A program made the position numbers and the translations under genes. Under the pieces are notes generated by a model. It searched no databases and was not told the DNA's origin. It saw only the letters and a program-made list of their open reading frames with translations. This document shows, piece after piece, positions 1-11,854 of a DNA stretch of 64,000 nt. The stretch comes from Amoeboaphelidium protococcarum (taxonomy: Eukaryota; Aphelidiomycota; Aphelidea): assembly GCA_023515745.1 (NCBI GenBank), contig JALECJ010000256.1:1674001-1738000 (forward strand). Reading direction: 5' to 3'. Positions within the stretch are counted from its first letter, which is position 1. Each line of letters starts with the position of its first letter.

Positions 1-2252
1 TCCTGTAGGATAGCTTTACTAACGCGTGATAAGCACTCGCCGCTATTCACCAATGAGTTATTAGTATTGCAATCATTTCCAATCAGCTTCACAAGTAAAT
101 GTAGATAAACATTATGCGCATCCTCCCTAGACAGTTGTGGTATGATTGACCCAGCAATATCCAGACTAGACTTGGACAATCCTCTAATGCGGGACTCGGC
201 TGGTTGGACATCTTAGTTCTGCTGAGCCGCTTAATTACTATCTGACACTAATTCAATCAGCAGATGTATTTCACCACTGACATGGCTCCTTGAACTTCTC
301 TTCTAAAGCGGATACCACTTTTTAAAAAATCTTCCTTGGCATTTTTAAAGCTCAGTCAGTAACTGAGGAACTTCAAACACAACTTGACCAAGAAAATCAT
401 CAGCTTCGTCTTTCCAGAATTTAGCACTAAGAACACTTGGCCCCTCTTCATCCTTATCCCAGACGGTGATTTTTAGTGGCTTCTTGGTCTAAGCTTTTAC
501 TTCCAACTAAACTTCTTGGTCCCACAAAGGGAATAGTGAGCCTTACACTACAGATGTCTCATAGCGCTCCTTACCCCACTCAACAGCCACGTACGGATCT
601 GATGATTGGACATCTTCATTTTTGGCGGCAAGATTCTTGGCCTCAATAACTCTGATTCTAATCTATTACATACCTTGAGACTAAGTCTTGTCCTCCTATG
701 GGGCGATAACTTCAGATTACACAGGTACATCTGCCTGTCCCTAGTCTGGATGAATGTACAGCTTATCCAGGCGAGATATAAATCTTCCCAGATCCTTCTT
801 CTCCAATTTTCGCCAATAGTAAAACACTGGTTCATTATCACAAAGATTCTCAACTTCAAACTGGTAGAATTTACTACCAGACATATCACGGTTGTCTAGA
901 CTGCGCAACTTCTAATTGAAATCATCAACCATCAACTCAGCCTCCTCAGATGTAGTGATAGAATGCAGATACTTTTCATGCTAATTGCGTTTGATTATAA
1001 ATACATCTTTAAGCAGTTCAGCCATAACCACACTGGATTAAGTCAATAGTTGAGTATCAAATGACTCAACTTCGTCTACTTCCGCAATAGCACCGTTCTC
1101 AGTGTTATCCTTCTTACCAGATGATCCGGATGAGGACTCGTTAGTTTTGCTCTTGGTACGTTTGTGATTAGCTTTACCTCCAGACTGCGCAGTGGACGGC
1201 ATTCGACTATGGCGTCTATTCTTGCGAGAGGACTGAGACAACTCTTACACTTGTAAATCTTCAATGCAAGCCTTTACCAAATCTACAAACAATTAAACAC
1301 GAGCAAAAGCAGCTTCGCTCTTATTAGCAAATGGCGTCAGTATGCGACTCTCATCAGCAGGCGCCTCGGCTATCAACTGCTCAATTTCTTTACGAACACG
1401 CAAGTCAAAAATGTTGATCAGGTCAGCGTATGTGGTACCAGCACTAACAATCTAGCTCTGATTCTTTTTAATTACCTACTCATAGAACTGCAAGAGTGCA
1501 TGAAAGTAGATACGATCAACAAAGGAAGAAGAATCTTCCTATCCAGAGGAAGCATTCTCCTTAAGCCACGACTTGGCCGCTTCCTTCAGTTCCTTCACAA
1601 ACACAGAGGTCAACTTGGAATCTGCAGAGTATTAACGGCTTTTCTAATCACCATTAGAGCCGGACGATCCAAAGCTAAACTTTTTAGCGATACTGGCAAC
1701 CAAAGACTGATACGCACCACCAACAGATTCTGATGATTGTTGGTTAGATGATGTATATCCATCGAGGCTATCCATGGAAGCTGAAACATCCTTATGATCA
1801 AGCAGCGGAAACAGAACGCAGCCTAGAGCCACCATATAAGCCTACTCATCCTTACGTATCTACTCAATCTCCTCCGCAGTCATAGACTTTACCTGAGACG
1901 GTAATTGAGGCTATTACTACTAGGACATTTACCGAGAATGGCGAATCTTTAAAACTTGTTAAGCCACTATTTTGGACAACTTGTCACTAGCAGAGTCATC
2001 ATCATCAAGTTCAAAATGTTTCGGCAAAGTCAACTGACCATATTGTCTACCAGCAACGCCGCCAGCACCAGCACCACGGCGAGACAATGTAGTCATCTAG
2101 ACATCCTTCAGGAACGACTGCTTATACTAACCTCTCTCAACAAAGTGTCTCAGCATCTCCCATCTCTACTTTGCACTAATCTTGCTCTTTCTCTTATTAT
2201 TATTACTACTACTGCTTTATAGCCTTACACCAATATTCAACTTTTTAGGCAT
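1..2252 (-). CDS. C2-domain protein (C-terminus beyond window)
   Basis: One uninterrupted frame read with TAA/TAG as Gln runs from an ATG at 2252 to the window edge. It gives about 750 residues without a stop, so the C-terminus is missing. The first 60 residues are basic and N/S-rich, followed by a helical stretch (SKISAKQRWEMLRHFVERGQ). The middle is low-complexity Q/S/K. A C2 domain lies at about residues 525-665: it begins IRIRVIEAKNLAAK, has the loop motif SSDPYVAVEW, then ITVWDKDEEG, and ends with KKWYPLQ and SGEIHLLIEL. C2 domains bind acidic phospholipids, often through Ca2+ and loop aspartates, and several loop Asp are present. The helical N-terminus followed by C2 resembles fungal Munc13/Git1-like proteins, but the diagnostic MUN region would lie outside the window, so that is only a guess. 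The start was chosen as the first ATG of the open frame. Confidence 0.8.
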
Positions 2253-3046
2253 AATTGTTACAATATACTCGCTGGATGAGTGAATATATGTGATATTAGA
2301 ATGGAATATATTGATTACTTGATGTTTACTGCTACAGTTGGCGTTGTTGTTTCAAGTCTGTGGAAAAGAAAAAGAGAAAAAGAAAGATCAGATTTGTTAA
2401 CAAGCGGCTGATCGATTGCTGTCTCTCCCTCTTTGAACGTTTCTCTCATTGGGAAGAAGAAGGTCTCTCTGTCGATTCGCGTATCGATACAGTATATTCC
2501 TCAGGCGGACTTGAGCCAAATAGTTTTTTGCGCTATGAAAAGGGGGGAAAGCCCATTCTTTCGAGCGTTTTTATCGGTTGATGATGATTGCGGTAATTTT
2601 TTTGCTCCAGATTGTCTTTTTGAGCTTTTAGCTGTATTGAACCTGTGTGCAGTTCATTCAGACTGTGTCTACACTCGGTGCCTATTATTTAATCTAATTT
2701 GTCGATTTCTGGGTACCATTACAAATTCAAGGTGCAAATTTTTTCTGGAACAACACAATAATTTATCCAAATGATGGGATGGTAGAGAAATTGACTAAGC
2801 TTAGTTTGAAGGTAAAATGTCGCACATGATTCTCACCTGGACGCTTCAACTATCTGACTTTGACAGGACTGGTACTTGGATACCACTTGTCGTGCTACCA
2901 TCTCTGGATGTCATTATTTAAAGATCAAGTGACATATCACTTTTGACAGACTATTCAAGTGGAAATTCGTGAAGCCGCTGATGTTCAAACATTGTTAGGC
3001 GTTAGATTTTGCTTAATAGAGACAGTCAGTTGGTGATCTCTGGTGG
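2253..3046. other. Intergenic, no supported gene
   Basis: This AT-rich spacer lies between the C2-protein start and the retroelement debris. It holds open frames of up to about 110 codons, but none resembles a known family, and frames of this size are expected by chance when only TGA terminates. The first 150 bp are presumably the promoter of the C2 gene. Confidence 0.5.
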
Positions 3047-4025
3047 ATGCTTAGTGTCTGCTTGAGTTAACTTGAATTGCGACGCTTACATTGCCAGCAT
3101 TTTACTTTATGCACGGTTCAGTGGTAAATTATAGATGATTAGGCCGGTTAGTCTGCAAACATTTATAGGTATAAAGTATTTAGTTCACGTGGTCTCCGCT
3201 TTACTGGCCCGTGTGAAACTGCATTAAAACCGGCGTGTAATGTTTTTGACAGTGATGTGGACGAAGGAGCTATTTTGAATTAAGAGGTGGCAGTCACCCT
3301 TGATCTGGCTCGGTTATACCCAGAGCCATTTGGAGAGAAAGTTATTTAAGATAATGAATAGCTGCTTTCGCGTTTGGAGAAGACATAAAGGATGTTCAAA
3401 GCTGGTGAAATAGCGACTCAAGTTGCACAGACGCGAGCTTACGGTGATTAATATCATACAGAAGAATTGTGACAAAGATCGTGCTACTGCTATTGGATGG
3501 ATGGATAGTCTGTTTGAAGTGATGGATTATTTCAATAGAATCTACGCGTCAGCATCTTCTGACAGTGTTGGTAATTATCTTCAGCAGTATAGTACAGTAC
3601 GTGGACAGCTAATCCAAGCAAGTCCATTGCTGACAATGTGAATGAGTTCTCCTACATTGTTAATTAGCTGCGTGAACGTGGTATTGTAAAGCTCGACGCT
3701 GAGCTGAAGTCTAGTGTTCTTACTGGACTTCTGACTTTTGAAGATCCTCGTTGGTAGTAAAGTAGAACCTTCTGGCTAAATGATAGTACTCTGTTGTTTC
3801 ATGAAATTATGGCTTAGATGGAAGCCACTGAGTAGAGATTTTTGACAGAATTCAAATTGGTATAGAGTAGTAATGAGGCTGATCGCTCCTCTTCTCTTCA
3901 AGTATTACGTGTGAATCATGAATATAACAATAGAATCTAATAGCAGAGCGAAGAGAGCAATATACAGTAGATTACGGAAGAAAGTAACGAAGAACTTTTA
4001 TATCATAGACAATAAGCGATCAAGT
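3047..4025 (+). pseudogene. Broken copia Gag region
   Basis: An open frame at 3047-3472 contains a coding-like stretch (VTLDLARLYPEPFGEK). A second frame from about 3360 to 3641 has SVGNYLQQYSTVRGQL. A third then continues with FSYIVNQLRERG and EIMAQMEATEQRF. The spacing and composition recall the UBN2-type capsid region of copia Gag (helical, with an LLxGL-like motif, here SSVLTGLLTF). At least two frameshifts are needed to follow it. Similarity is weak and by eye only. Confidence 0.45.
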
Positions 4026-4044
4026 AAATATTATTTCTAATGAT

Positions 4045-4655
4045 ATGCCTCCTGCGTCTGCCTCTGTATCTTCTTTTGAGCAGTCATCATCATTGCGTAG
4101 ATCGACCCGTAAAAGAGCCAAGATGGCCGTTGTTTTAAATGATTCTTCCAACAGAAAGTCTAAGATTGCTTAACTGGTTGCTGATGGGTGAGTACTGGCC
4201 ATTTGATAATACTGGGTAAATAAATAGGGAAATAGAGAGTGATAGAAAGAGTCGGAGATCCGTACCTCCGCATTGATCCGAAAACTGGATATAAGTGGTC
4301 AACTGATTGGACTGAGATCATTTATCTACATACAGAGCAAGATCTTAAAGTGAAAGAGAATGCCTAATCGGTGCAAGAGGCATTTGCTGCAGAGAATGCT
4401 ATAGAAAGGGCTATTGAAACCAAGAAATGGAAAATTACTGACCATGAGCATGAGCATTAGAGAGCTTGATCTGAACGCTATGGTTGCTGCCAATTAAGAA
4501 TTGATTGTGGAAAATCCAACCATGACTAAGAAAGTGGGTAGCTATAGGAATGCATTTGTTGATTTTAGACCCGTTAAATGAGTGTTTGAGAGCTGACGGA
4601 GGATGAGCTTAGACGTAAATTCGCTAATGATGTACTTGGAATATTGTAAGTTTAG
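4045..4655 (+). other. Discontinuous coding-like segments, unidentified
   Basis: Four coding-like segments follow each other in different frames: 4045-4187 (MPPASASVSSF, then a basic STRKRAK), 4238-4470 (DPYLRIDPKTGYKW), 4449-4578 (SIRELDLNAMVAANQ) and about 4590-4650 (LTEDELRRKFANDVLGIL). A GT-AG intron at about 4188-4237 would join the first two in frame. It could be a small multi-exon host gene inside the relic, or retroelement sequence with frameshifts. No family is recognised. Confidence 0.2.
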
Positions 4656-4893
4656 GATTTTTGTTGCTGAATGTCTAGACCATTTGTCCCTTTGACTATT
4701 GGAATATGCTCCGGATCCGTATGGTATTATTTCGTTCCATTAAGTCGTTATAAATGATACATAGCGGAAGTATGTTAACAGTAAGATAATAATTGTGTTA
4801 TATAGTATCGAGCTGGCCCTTGGGTTAAGAAAACTGTTTATGCTGCCGCATTCTTTCCATAATACTTCTCAAAGGGTAAAAGTTGGTATAAGG

Positions 4894-5010
4894 GTGATTT
4901 GCGGGTGCAACAATCCTGGTCATTCTGCTAAATACTATCGCGTGTGTTGTATTGTACGTTCAAGTGCTTTAAGCATTCTGTTGGTCATTATTTTGACTCG
5001 TATCGTGATG
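4894..5010 (+). pseudogene. Paired zinc-knuckle remnants of copia Gag
   Basis: One frame reads CGCNNPGHSAKYYR and an overlapping frame reads CTFKCFKHSVGHYFD. Both resemble CCHC zinc knuckles (CxxCxxxGHxxxxC) with the last Cys lost. Their adjacency and frame change fit a decayed nucleocapsid region between Gag and protease. Confidence 0.5.
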
Positions 5011-5086
5011 TAACACGTGGAAGTATTCGTTCTGGATGTAAAACATTCGCAGTCACTAGAACAATAGCTTTCGGGGTGATTACTGA

Positions 5087-5990
5087 GCTAAACAATCAGC
5101 TAACCTTATTAGTTTATCAAATGAGCCAATTGTATTCTCTGTAATTGATTCAGCTGATGAGACTGTTGGCAACTACTTGATTCTAGATAGTGGTTGTTCG
5201 ATTCATATGGTAAAAGATCGTAGTCTGTTGTCTGACATCTAGCGTGAAGATCTGTGCTTACGTGTCGCTGAGTGTCGTCTTTTGCAAGCTGTTGGACGTG
5301 GTAACTTGGACGGTTGTGTTGGTGGACAAGCTTTGAAGTTCGCGTATGTTTTGTGCTTTCCAAGCTTTAATGTCAATCTTCTGTCAATTCAGTAGATTAC
5401 TGCAAAAGAGTTTCACGTTATGTTCACTGATTAAAATTGTCAAATTGAGAAGAATGGACTTTAAATTGTTGCTCTTAAAGAGGGAAATGTTTATGTAATG
5501 AGATTTGATCAAGATTTAAAGTCGCGTCCAAGATTAGTCTGTTGCTCGTAATACGTATAGAGACATCTAGGTAATAAGCAGCCCTCAGAATTTAAGTCGT
5601 GCTTAGATCTATCCGACGCGTTAGGAGCATGGAGGCGAATGAAGCAGCAGACTATTAAAAGTAATTAAGTAAGAGCGAGGTAGATGACTTGGACGTGTGT
5701 CTAGAAAAGAGAGTCAAGTTGAATGTAAATGTTTGTGACTTAGTCGACGTGGAAGCAGTGACCAGCAGCCACATCCTGCTTTGCTCTGGTGTTGTCGTCT
5801 TGGTCACGTTGGAAGGTGTAAGGTTGCTATTATGTGTGGTTTGCATCATTAGCAGCTTGATTAGAATTTGTCTGCGCAATACTCTGCAAGCAGCTGCGCG
5901 CGATCTAAGAGCAATTTACGAAGTGTTTGGGCAATTGGCCATGTCTAACAATCACACTGCTGTATTACTCTAATGTAAAGCAAGAATGGA
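5087..5990 (+). pseudogene. Broken copia protease and GAG-pre-integrase
   Basis: After an in-frame TGA, the open segment 5087-5722 carries a retropepsin active site in the copia style (NYLILDSGCSIHMV) and then FPSFNVNLLSIQQ, the usual spacing to the pre-integrase region. A frameshift near 5722-5745 leads into LWCCRLGHVGRCKVAIMCG, which matches the LWHRRLGH zinc-binding start of the GAG-pre-integrase domain with one His replaced by Cys. No integrase core DDE segment was found downstream. Confidence 0.65.
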
Positions 5991-6032
5991 GTCCCTGGTG
6001 ACCGGGAATTTCTGCAATTCTAGCGGGGCAAT

Positions 6033-6240
6033 ATGTTTGCGGCCATCCACCATCAGGAGATGAATCTTGTTAGACGTATAGTTCCTATTTACAGTAGAAC
6101 GAAGGATACAATAATCTTTGATGGTGCCAATTATCATGAATGGCTGCATTGTTTAAAACTCAATCTACGCGTTCAAGGCCTAGATTCCGTGTTTATGCCC
6201 GCTGCAGGCAAGTGTTTGGAGCAGTATATAAATTAAAATG
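6033..6240 (+). pseudogene. Second copia Gag N-terminal fragment
   Basis: The segment TIIFDGANYHEWLHCLKLNL matches the start of copia Gag proteins (an FDGxNYxxW motif followed by an amphipathic helix). Its frame is continuous with upstream debris and is lost within about 70 codons, where hAT-like sequence begins. A second, independent insertion is the simplest reading, because Gag should not follow pre-integrase. Confidence 0.5.
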
Positions 6241-6498
6241 CGTTGCTCGCGGCATATCTGGAATAGTGGAGGGTCAATTGAAGAACATTATCGAGATGTG
6301 GCCAAAATCGCAAGAGATTTTCTGACCGTTCCAAGCTCAGTTGTGGCATCTGATGAGCAAGTTAGCTAAATAGGTTTAGAAGTCAGTGAAAAAAGATATT
6401 ACTAGGAGCTGAAACACTTGAAGCCACGGCATGTCTCACAAACTGGATATCTAGATTTAAAGGACTTCGCTGATTTGCTCGTAGCATCTTTGAGTTGA
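6200..6498 (+). mobile_element. hAT transposase C-terminal remnant
   Basis: Across one frameshift near 6270, the sequence reads AAYLEQWR, then EEHYRDVAKIARDFLTVPSS, then EVSEKRYYQELKHLKP. This follows the hAT C-terminal dimerisation domain pattern: W, then YPxLAxxARDFLxxP, then SExxFSxxGxxxxxxRxxLxP. The conserved S-E of that block is S-D here. Only about 95 codons survive and the frame ends at a TGA (6496-6498). The rest of the transposase is absent, so this is a dead fragment abutting copia debris. Confidence 0.6.
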
Positions 6499-6891
6499 TT
6501 TGACAACAAGGTAGATACTACAAGGATAAATGGAACGATGTGGAAGTGTATATGGATTGTGCCAATATTATTCAAAGGTGGTTAGGGAAAGTCTGATTAT
6601 GAAGTTGATAAGAAAAGAAGGTTGGATTAAACATGCACAAATGACGCGATCATTGCTGTCCAGGTTTTGATTCGCAAGAGCTGGGCTTGTCCAAGAATCT
6701 TATCTGTAAGCAAATCAGTTCTTTCATAAGTAGAAACTTTAAGATGAGATGAGCCTCCATTTAATTTTTTGAAACAGTAGCTAATAAAGTCAATAAACTT
6801 AGTGTGTAGTAAAAGTCTTTAATTTTACACTATCCATTAAAGTTGATTTTCAATGCAACGAGTCTAATGATAATCATCTTCGGTCATTCAT
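6499..6891. other. Spacer, nothing recognised
   Basis: AT-rich sequence between the hAT remnant and the 3' end of the P450 reductase gene. It presumably includes that gene's 3' untranslated region. No conserved motif was seen on either strand. Confidence 0.5.
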
Positions 6892-9315
6892 TCAACTCCA
6901 AACGTCTTCCTGATAACGACCTTTGTCGCGAAGAGATTTAATAAATTGAGACGCGTCATACTCACTCATTGAGCCTACGGAACGGCAAATATGTTCCAGT
7001 GTCTAATGCACATCACGCGCCATATTGCTGGCATCACCACAAACGTACAAGTAAGCACCCTTACCCTTCAACAAGTCAAATACCATCTCAGCATGATCCA
7101 GGAGACGATGCTGAACGTAGACTTTCTCCGCACCTTCACGAGAGAATGCACAAATAAGATCTGTAAGTCCAAATCCAGTTTATGCTTATGAAGTTACATC
7201 AGTAGTAGTGGTGGACTGACTAGGCATATAACTACTAAGTAGCTCTTTTTAATAAAGGAAATCTTCATTTCTGTTGCGACATCCAAAAAACAGTACTGAA
7301 CGACCTATAAACTTTTCAACTCCAATAGCACTATCTCCGTCCTATTATTCAGAAGATTACTGAAGCTAAAAGTCCAACTTTCCGACGGTATCTAAAGTTA
7401 TCTGACATTAAGCAGGACAAAGAACTGACTTTGGCTTCTTTGACAAGTAGTCCGCAATCTTTTACCTTGCAATATCTTCACGTTCCTGAATAAAGCCTCG
7501 AAATGGTGCAAGTCCAGTACCAGGTCCAATCATAATTATGGGAGTAAGAGAGTTCTTAGGCAATCTAAATTTGCTAGTCCTAATGAAAAGAGGAACTAAA
7601 CACTATGGGCCGGATGATTCATGCTTCCTAATATTCTCAATATCGTCCACTTTCTAGCACATTTCTTGCAAGTACCCAGTGCAAACACCACTGACATTAC
7701 GTCCACTTTTAGTATAATATTACACAACAGACGCCGTAACATGAATAGACTTTTCATCCTGAGAGTTCTTGATATACTTCGGACTACAAGATATGCTGTA
7801 ATATCTCGGTTATAATCTGGGCAGCATCTCAAGCAGATCTCCTACAGTGAATTGATTAGAAAGCTCTAAGCCGGATTATGAAGCCTCCTACTTCAATTTG
7901 ATCAGATCAGCCTCAGAATATAAACTATAATCTGGCTAGAGCGGGATCCAGACCGATGGGTGATCTTCAAGCACCTGCCTCAAATTTCTTCCATCTTCAA
8001 TAATGTATTAGTGATACAGAGCATTATCCGTAGCAAGACTGTGCAGTGACTCTTTATCCTTCTCAACTTATGCAACTTTACCCAGAATCTTTAGTAGATT
8101 AGTAGGCGGATGGACATTGATATCAACGTAATAAGTCAATGCAGCACGAAGAGTACACGGACAGGGAAAAGGAGACTTTTTAGCAGCCTAAGCGTCATAA
8201 GCTTTCATGGTGAATACAGTAGACTCCAATTATGCGGATGTTAATCCAAGGCTCTGAGCCAGCAATTCAACCTCCAGCTTATTGTTACGTGGATAAATGG
8301 CAACATGGTCACCAGTAGTATAGCGCATATTAGCATTACTAATATCCATTTCTACATGCAAGACACTTCTTTTCTCTTAATTATCACCTTAAATCAACTC
8401 TCTCCAACGCAGTACTGGAGCATAATACGGATTCTTGGCATCATATAACACTCTCTTCTACTGTCCCGACCAAGCGCAGACTGTACCATGCTCGCCTGTA
8501 TAAATCGGCTTCTTCAACTCCACCTAACTGGTAATAGTCTGGAATTAATAAGATCTTACAACACAATAATCGCCTTCAACTTGACCATACCTGAAATCGG
8601 GAAACTGCTTTATAAAGTGTTCAGTGCCCAGAAACTGCAGAGCTTCAGTGGACCAATTCACAAAACTCTGCTCCACCTAATCATTATAATAATCATCACT
8701 CTCACCCCTCGTAATAAGCGATGTACATCCCAAGCTGGTGAGCTTCTTATCCAGAGTCCTGGCGACGTGATTAAAGTGTTCATATGAGCTATTACCCAAA
8801 CCAAATACCAAGTACGGGAAGCTGATATCTCCACCCACACACTCATCCATAACATACTCATAAAAATCGCGAGAATTATCAGTTGGCTCACCATCTCCAT
8901 ACGTGGCAATTATAATGCAAACGACAACGTGCTGAGGTAGATCTTTCAAGAATTCATAATCATCATAATAACTCGCGTCAATAGACAGGCACTTGATTCC
9001 ATGCATAATAGACTCTTTCATAAGTCGACTGGCAAATCCCTCCGCAGTACCAGTCTGACTACCCCAAATGATCAGCATACTAGGAATCTCTTATTGAAAT
9101 TTCTCCAGCACTGGATGATCACTAGACGGTCCTTACGTGGCTGTAATAGTACTACTACTTGATGGCTATTACTTGGATTATTATTTTGATCTAACGACAT
9201 TGCCTTCTTCATACCTCACATTCAACACTAATCTTGTATACAGCTTTGGATTAAAGTAGAATACAGCAATCGCCACAGAAAACGCCAGTAGGAAATAATC
9301 TTGAATTTACAACAT
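6892..9315 (-). CDS. NADPH-cytochrome P450 reductase
   Basis: A single-exon gene of 807 codons from ATG at 9315 to TGA. It transfers electrons from NADPH through FAD and FMN to microsomal P450s and other haem enzymes at the ER. An N-terminal membrane anchor ([15 protein letters not shown]) is followed by a Q/S-rich linker. The FMN flavodoxin domain starts near residue 79 ([35 protein letters not shown]). The FAD domain has [11 protein letters not shown] and GVCTGYL, the NADP site has [12 protein letters not shown], and the C-terminus is the canonical GRYQEDVWS. The protein is longer than typical (about 700) because of the linker and inserts. Many Gln are TAA/TAG. Its upstream region is shared with the divergent F-box/WD40 gene. 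Confidence 0.97.
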
Positions 9316-9742
9316 AATAATAATTATTACACACAATATAACTGAGATTACTGAGACCACCAAACTGCAAGATGAAGAAGAGATGCGACAACTAATGAGA
9401 AATGAAAGCCTCACGACAGAGACGACGGACGAGAGCTTCCCGGAGAAGGGCGCGTATTTATCATTGAGGCGAAAGAAATCCTCAGTCAGCAATTCGTCGC
9501 GATTCGTTCGCCTTTTATGGCAGCGTCGTTTCGGGAAATTGTTGCCTTTTACTTCTTGCATTTAACAAGAGTGTTACCTTATTATATCGAAATACCCTGA
9601 GTATACATCAGGCGAGCTGTATTTTATAGCTTCGCTTTATCTTATATAGTTAACTGAGTAGAGTCTGTGAAGTAGAACAACAAATATCAAAGTGATACTA
9701 TACTTTTTATAAGAATAATTGGACTGTACTTAACATTGAAAG
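9316..9742. promoter_or_regulatory. Divergent promoter, CPR / F-box-WD40
   Basis: A 427-bp spacer between two divergent start codons. The central part (about 9420-9550) is much richer in CpG and CGCG than its surroundings (gggcgcgtat, gtcgcgattcg), a pattern seen upstream of several genes here. No gene is supported inside it, although a 60-codon open frame exists. Confidence 0.45.
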
Positions 9743-11716
9743 ATGATGAAGAGGAGAAAGACTGGGGAATAATAATAGTCACAGGAGAGCAGTAATATAG
9801 TAGAGAAGGTATTGGAAATGATTGATTAATTGACTCTGGCTGAGAGAAGTGATGTGGTAAGTGCAATCTAGAGAAAGTAGTGTAAAGATTTTACAAAGTT
9901 CCTGCCTACAGAGCTCTCACTGTCCATTTTAAAGTATCTGAATGCGCGGGACATTATAGTATTGTATTCTGTATGTAAAGCTTGGAATAATCTCTTGTAA
10001 GACCATTCTAATACAATTTGGTTAAATCTTATTGCCAAAGAGGGTTGGCTGTCAAGAGCGCTTTAAGATTAAGCACGAAATTCGTTTATTAGATAGAAGT
10101 CTTCAGATAATCATCATCATCATCATTCAACATAGTGGCGATCCTATTTCAAAGCGTATCATGTAATAAGGTAGAACTGGTTCGACTCAAATGATGATGT
10201 CTATTGTAAATCTTAAATGATCCAGGCGCCAGAGAATGTAGTTGTTACTTGTATTTAATTCGCTGGTTATTGCAATGAGTACATTGTCACTGGCTCAGAG
10301 ATGCCTCCCATCGTGGTGTATGCAGTTGATCCATAGACTCAAGAGTGGCGAGTCTCACATTCACTGATCGGTCATGAAGGTGGCGTGTGGGCTATGGAAG
10401 TTGCTAGTAATCCCAATGCTGTCACTGCCGTTCTTAGTCCACACCTGAAAGATAAGAATACTCTGGTGAGTGGCTCTACGGATAAGACTGTCAGGGTGTG
10501 GGATATCTAGCGTGCTCAGTGTCTATACGTTTTGCAGGCTCATAGCAGTACTGTACGATGCCTGTCGGTGTGTACTGTGGATAATCAATTGATGATATTG
10601 AGTGGCTCTAGAGATAAATCTGTTCGCGCCTGGAAAGTTGATTTTGCTCCACCTCCACCTCATCATGATGGTGGTGGTAGTAACACTTCAACAAAATCTT
10701 AGTCTCCCACCTAGTCGTTATAGTAGTCATAAGAGCCTCAGAGTTTGGATGTGTAAATGGATATGAGTTAGGGAGTGAAGAAGCCTGTTGTGATTTAGGA
10801 ATCTTACTACAAGTTGGATGGACATACGGATAGTGTGAGGGCTATAGCTTGTAAGTATCCATACTCGGCCACAGGTTCGTATGATGCCACGGTAAGGCTT
10901 TGGGATTTGAATGATGGTAGATGCATACACGTTCTCACTGGTCACACTAACAAGGTTTACTCTGTGGTTATTCACTTGCATAAGTCAACAACTTCTGATG
11001 CCCAATCTTTTCATAGAAATGGAGTTGTGATTAGTGGTAGCCTGGATTGTACTATGCGAGTATGGGACATTATGAGCGGATGCTGCGTCCGTGTTATTGC
11101 GGATCATGCATCACTGGTGGGACTGCTGTAGTTGGAGGAGTTGACTTACATACCGGCGTCTTTCAGAAGTCCTTTGCAACGAAGGCATGAACCTGCTACT
11201 TCATAACACTTATCCTCTAGACCATTAAATGCTCCTCGCTCCCTGCTTAATTAGTCATCGCAGCTTGTCACTCCCGTTGAGAAGAATGTTCAGTCAGAGT
11301 CTTTAGTCGGAGTGTAAAAGATCTTGACATCCTCATAACAAGCTACAGCCATGAAATCTACTTATCCTATTCTTATCAGTGCCGCAGCTGACTCTACCAT
11401 GAAGATTTGGCATCCATCGTGCATTCTTGATTATGAAGTTGATAAATTGCACTATGATAGACCATGCATATCTACGCTCTCTGGGCATCCCACGGCAATC
11501 ACTTGTTTCCAATTCGACTCTGATAAGATTGTGTCTGGATCAGAGGGACGGATAAGTGTCTATGATACTAGGAATGCCATGTTTGTCAGAGATCTCTCTA
11601 TAGGAGTAGCCAACAGTTGGCGTGTGTGTATAGACTGGAATAAAGCTGTCTGTGCGGTGGATCGTGACGAAACTACTTGGATCGAGATTTATGATTTTAG
11701 CTCTACTGGCATTTGA
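9743..11716 (+). CDS. F-box/WD40 protein, Cdc4/Fbw7-like SCF subunit
   Basis: 657 codons in one exon. An F-box at about residues 50-95 begins [18 protein letters not shown] and would bind Skp1. It is followed by a seven-bladed-type WD40 region with clear repeats: GGVWAMEV with [22 protein letters not shown] with [19 protein letters not shown] with [22 protein letters not shown] with [16 protein letters not shown], then [14 protein letters not shown] and the last blade. The family recruits phosphorylated substrates such as cyclins and CDK inhibitors to SCF ubiquitin ligase. A His run and Pro/Gln-rich inserts separate blades. Met30- or Pof1-like roles are possible; Cdc4-like is inferred from the order and the repeat spacing. 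Confidence 0.88.
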
Positions 11717-11854
11717 ATGACATAATTTTTGAGATATAACTACAAAGGCGAAATGATGTGTAATTATAAATGATCATTAAATTTACATTAATTTATTATT
11801 TACAGCGACTATTCATAATCTTATTATATATGGTAATGATTAAAGTAGAACGGA

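Larger units (their letters stand above)
3047..6250 (+). mobile_element. Ty1/copia-type LTR retrotransposon relics
   Basis: Gag-, zinc-knuckle-, protease- and pre-integrase-like segments lie in the order of a copia element on the + strand, but in changing frames broken by TGA codons and frameshifts. No reverse transcriptase or RNase H was found. A second gag-like fragment follows at about 6033-6240, so at least two insertions are present. I could not identify flanking LTRs by eye. TAR codons are read through in the matching segments, so the element evolved under the host code. It is dead. Confidence 0.7.

Noticed and set aside
2433-2774. 113-codon plus-strand frame between the C2 gene and the retroelement
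   Set aside because: No motif and Cys/Phe-rich chance composition; frames of this length are expected where only TGA stops.
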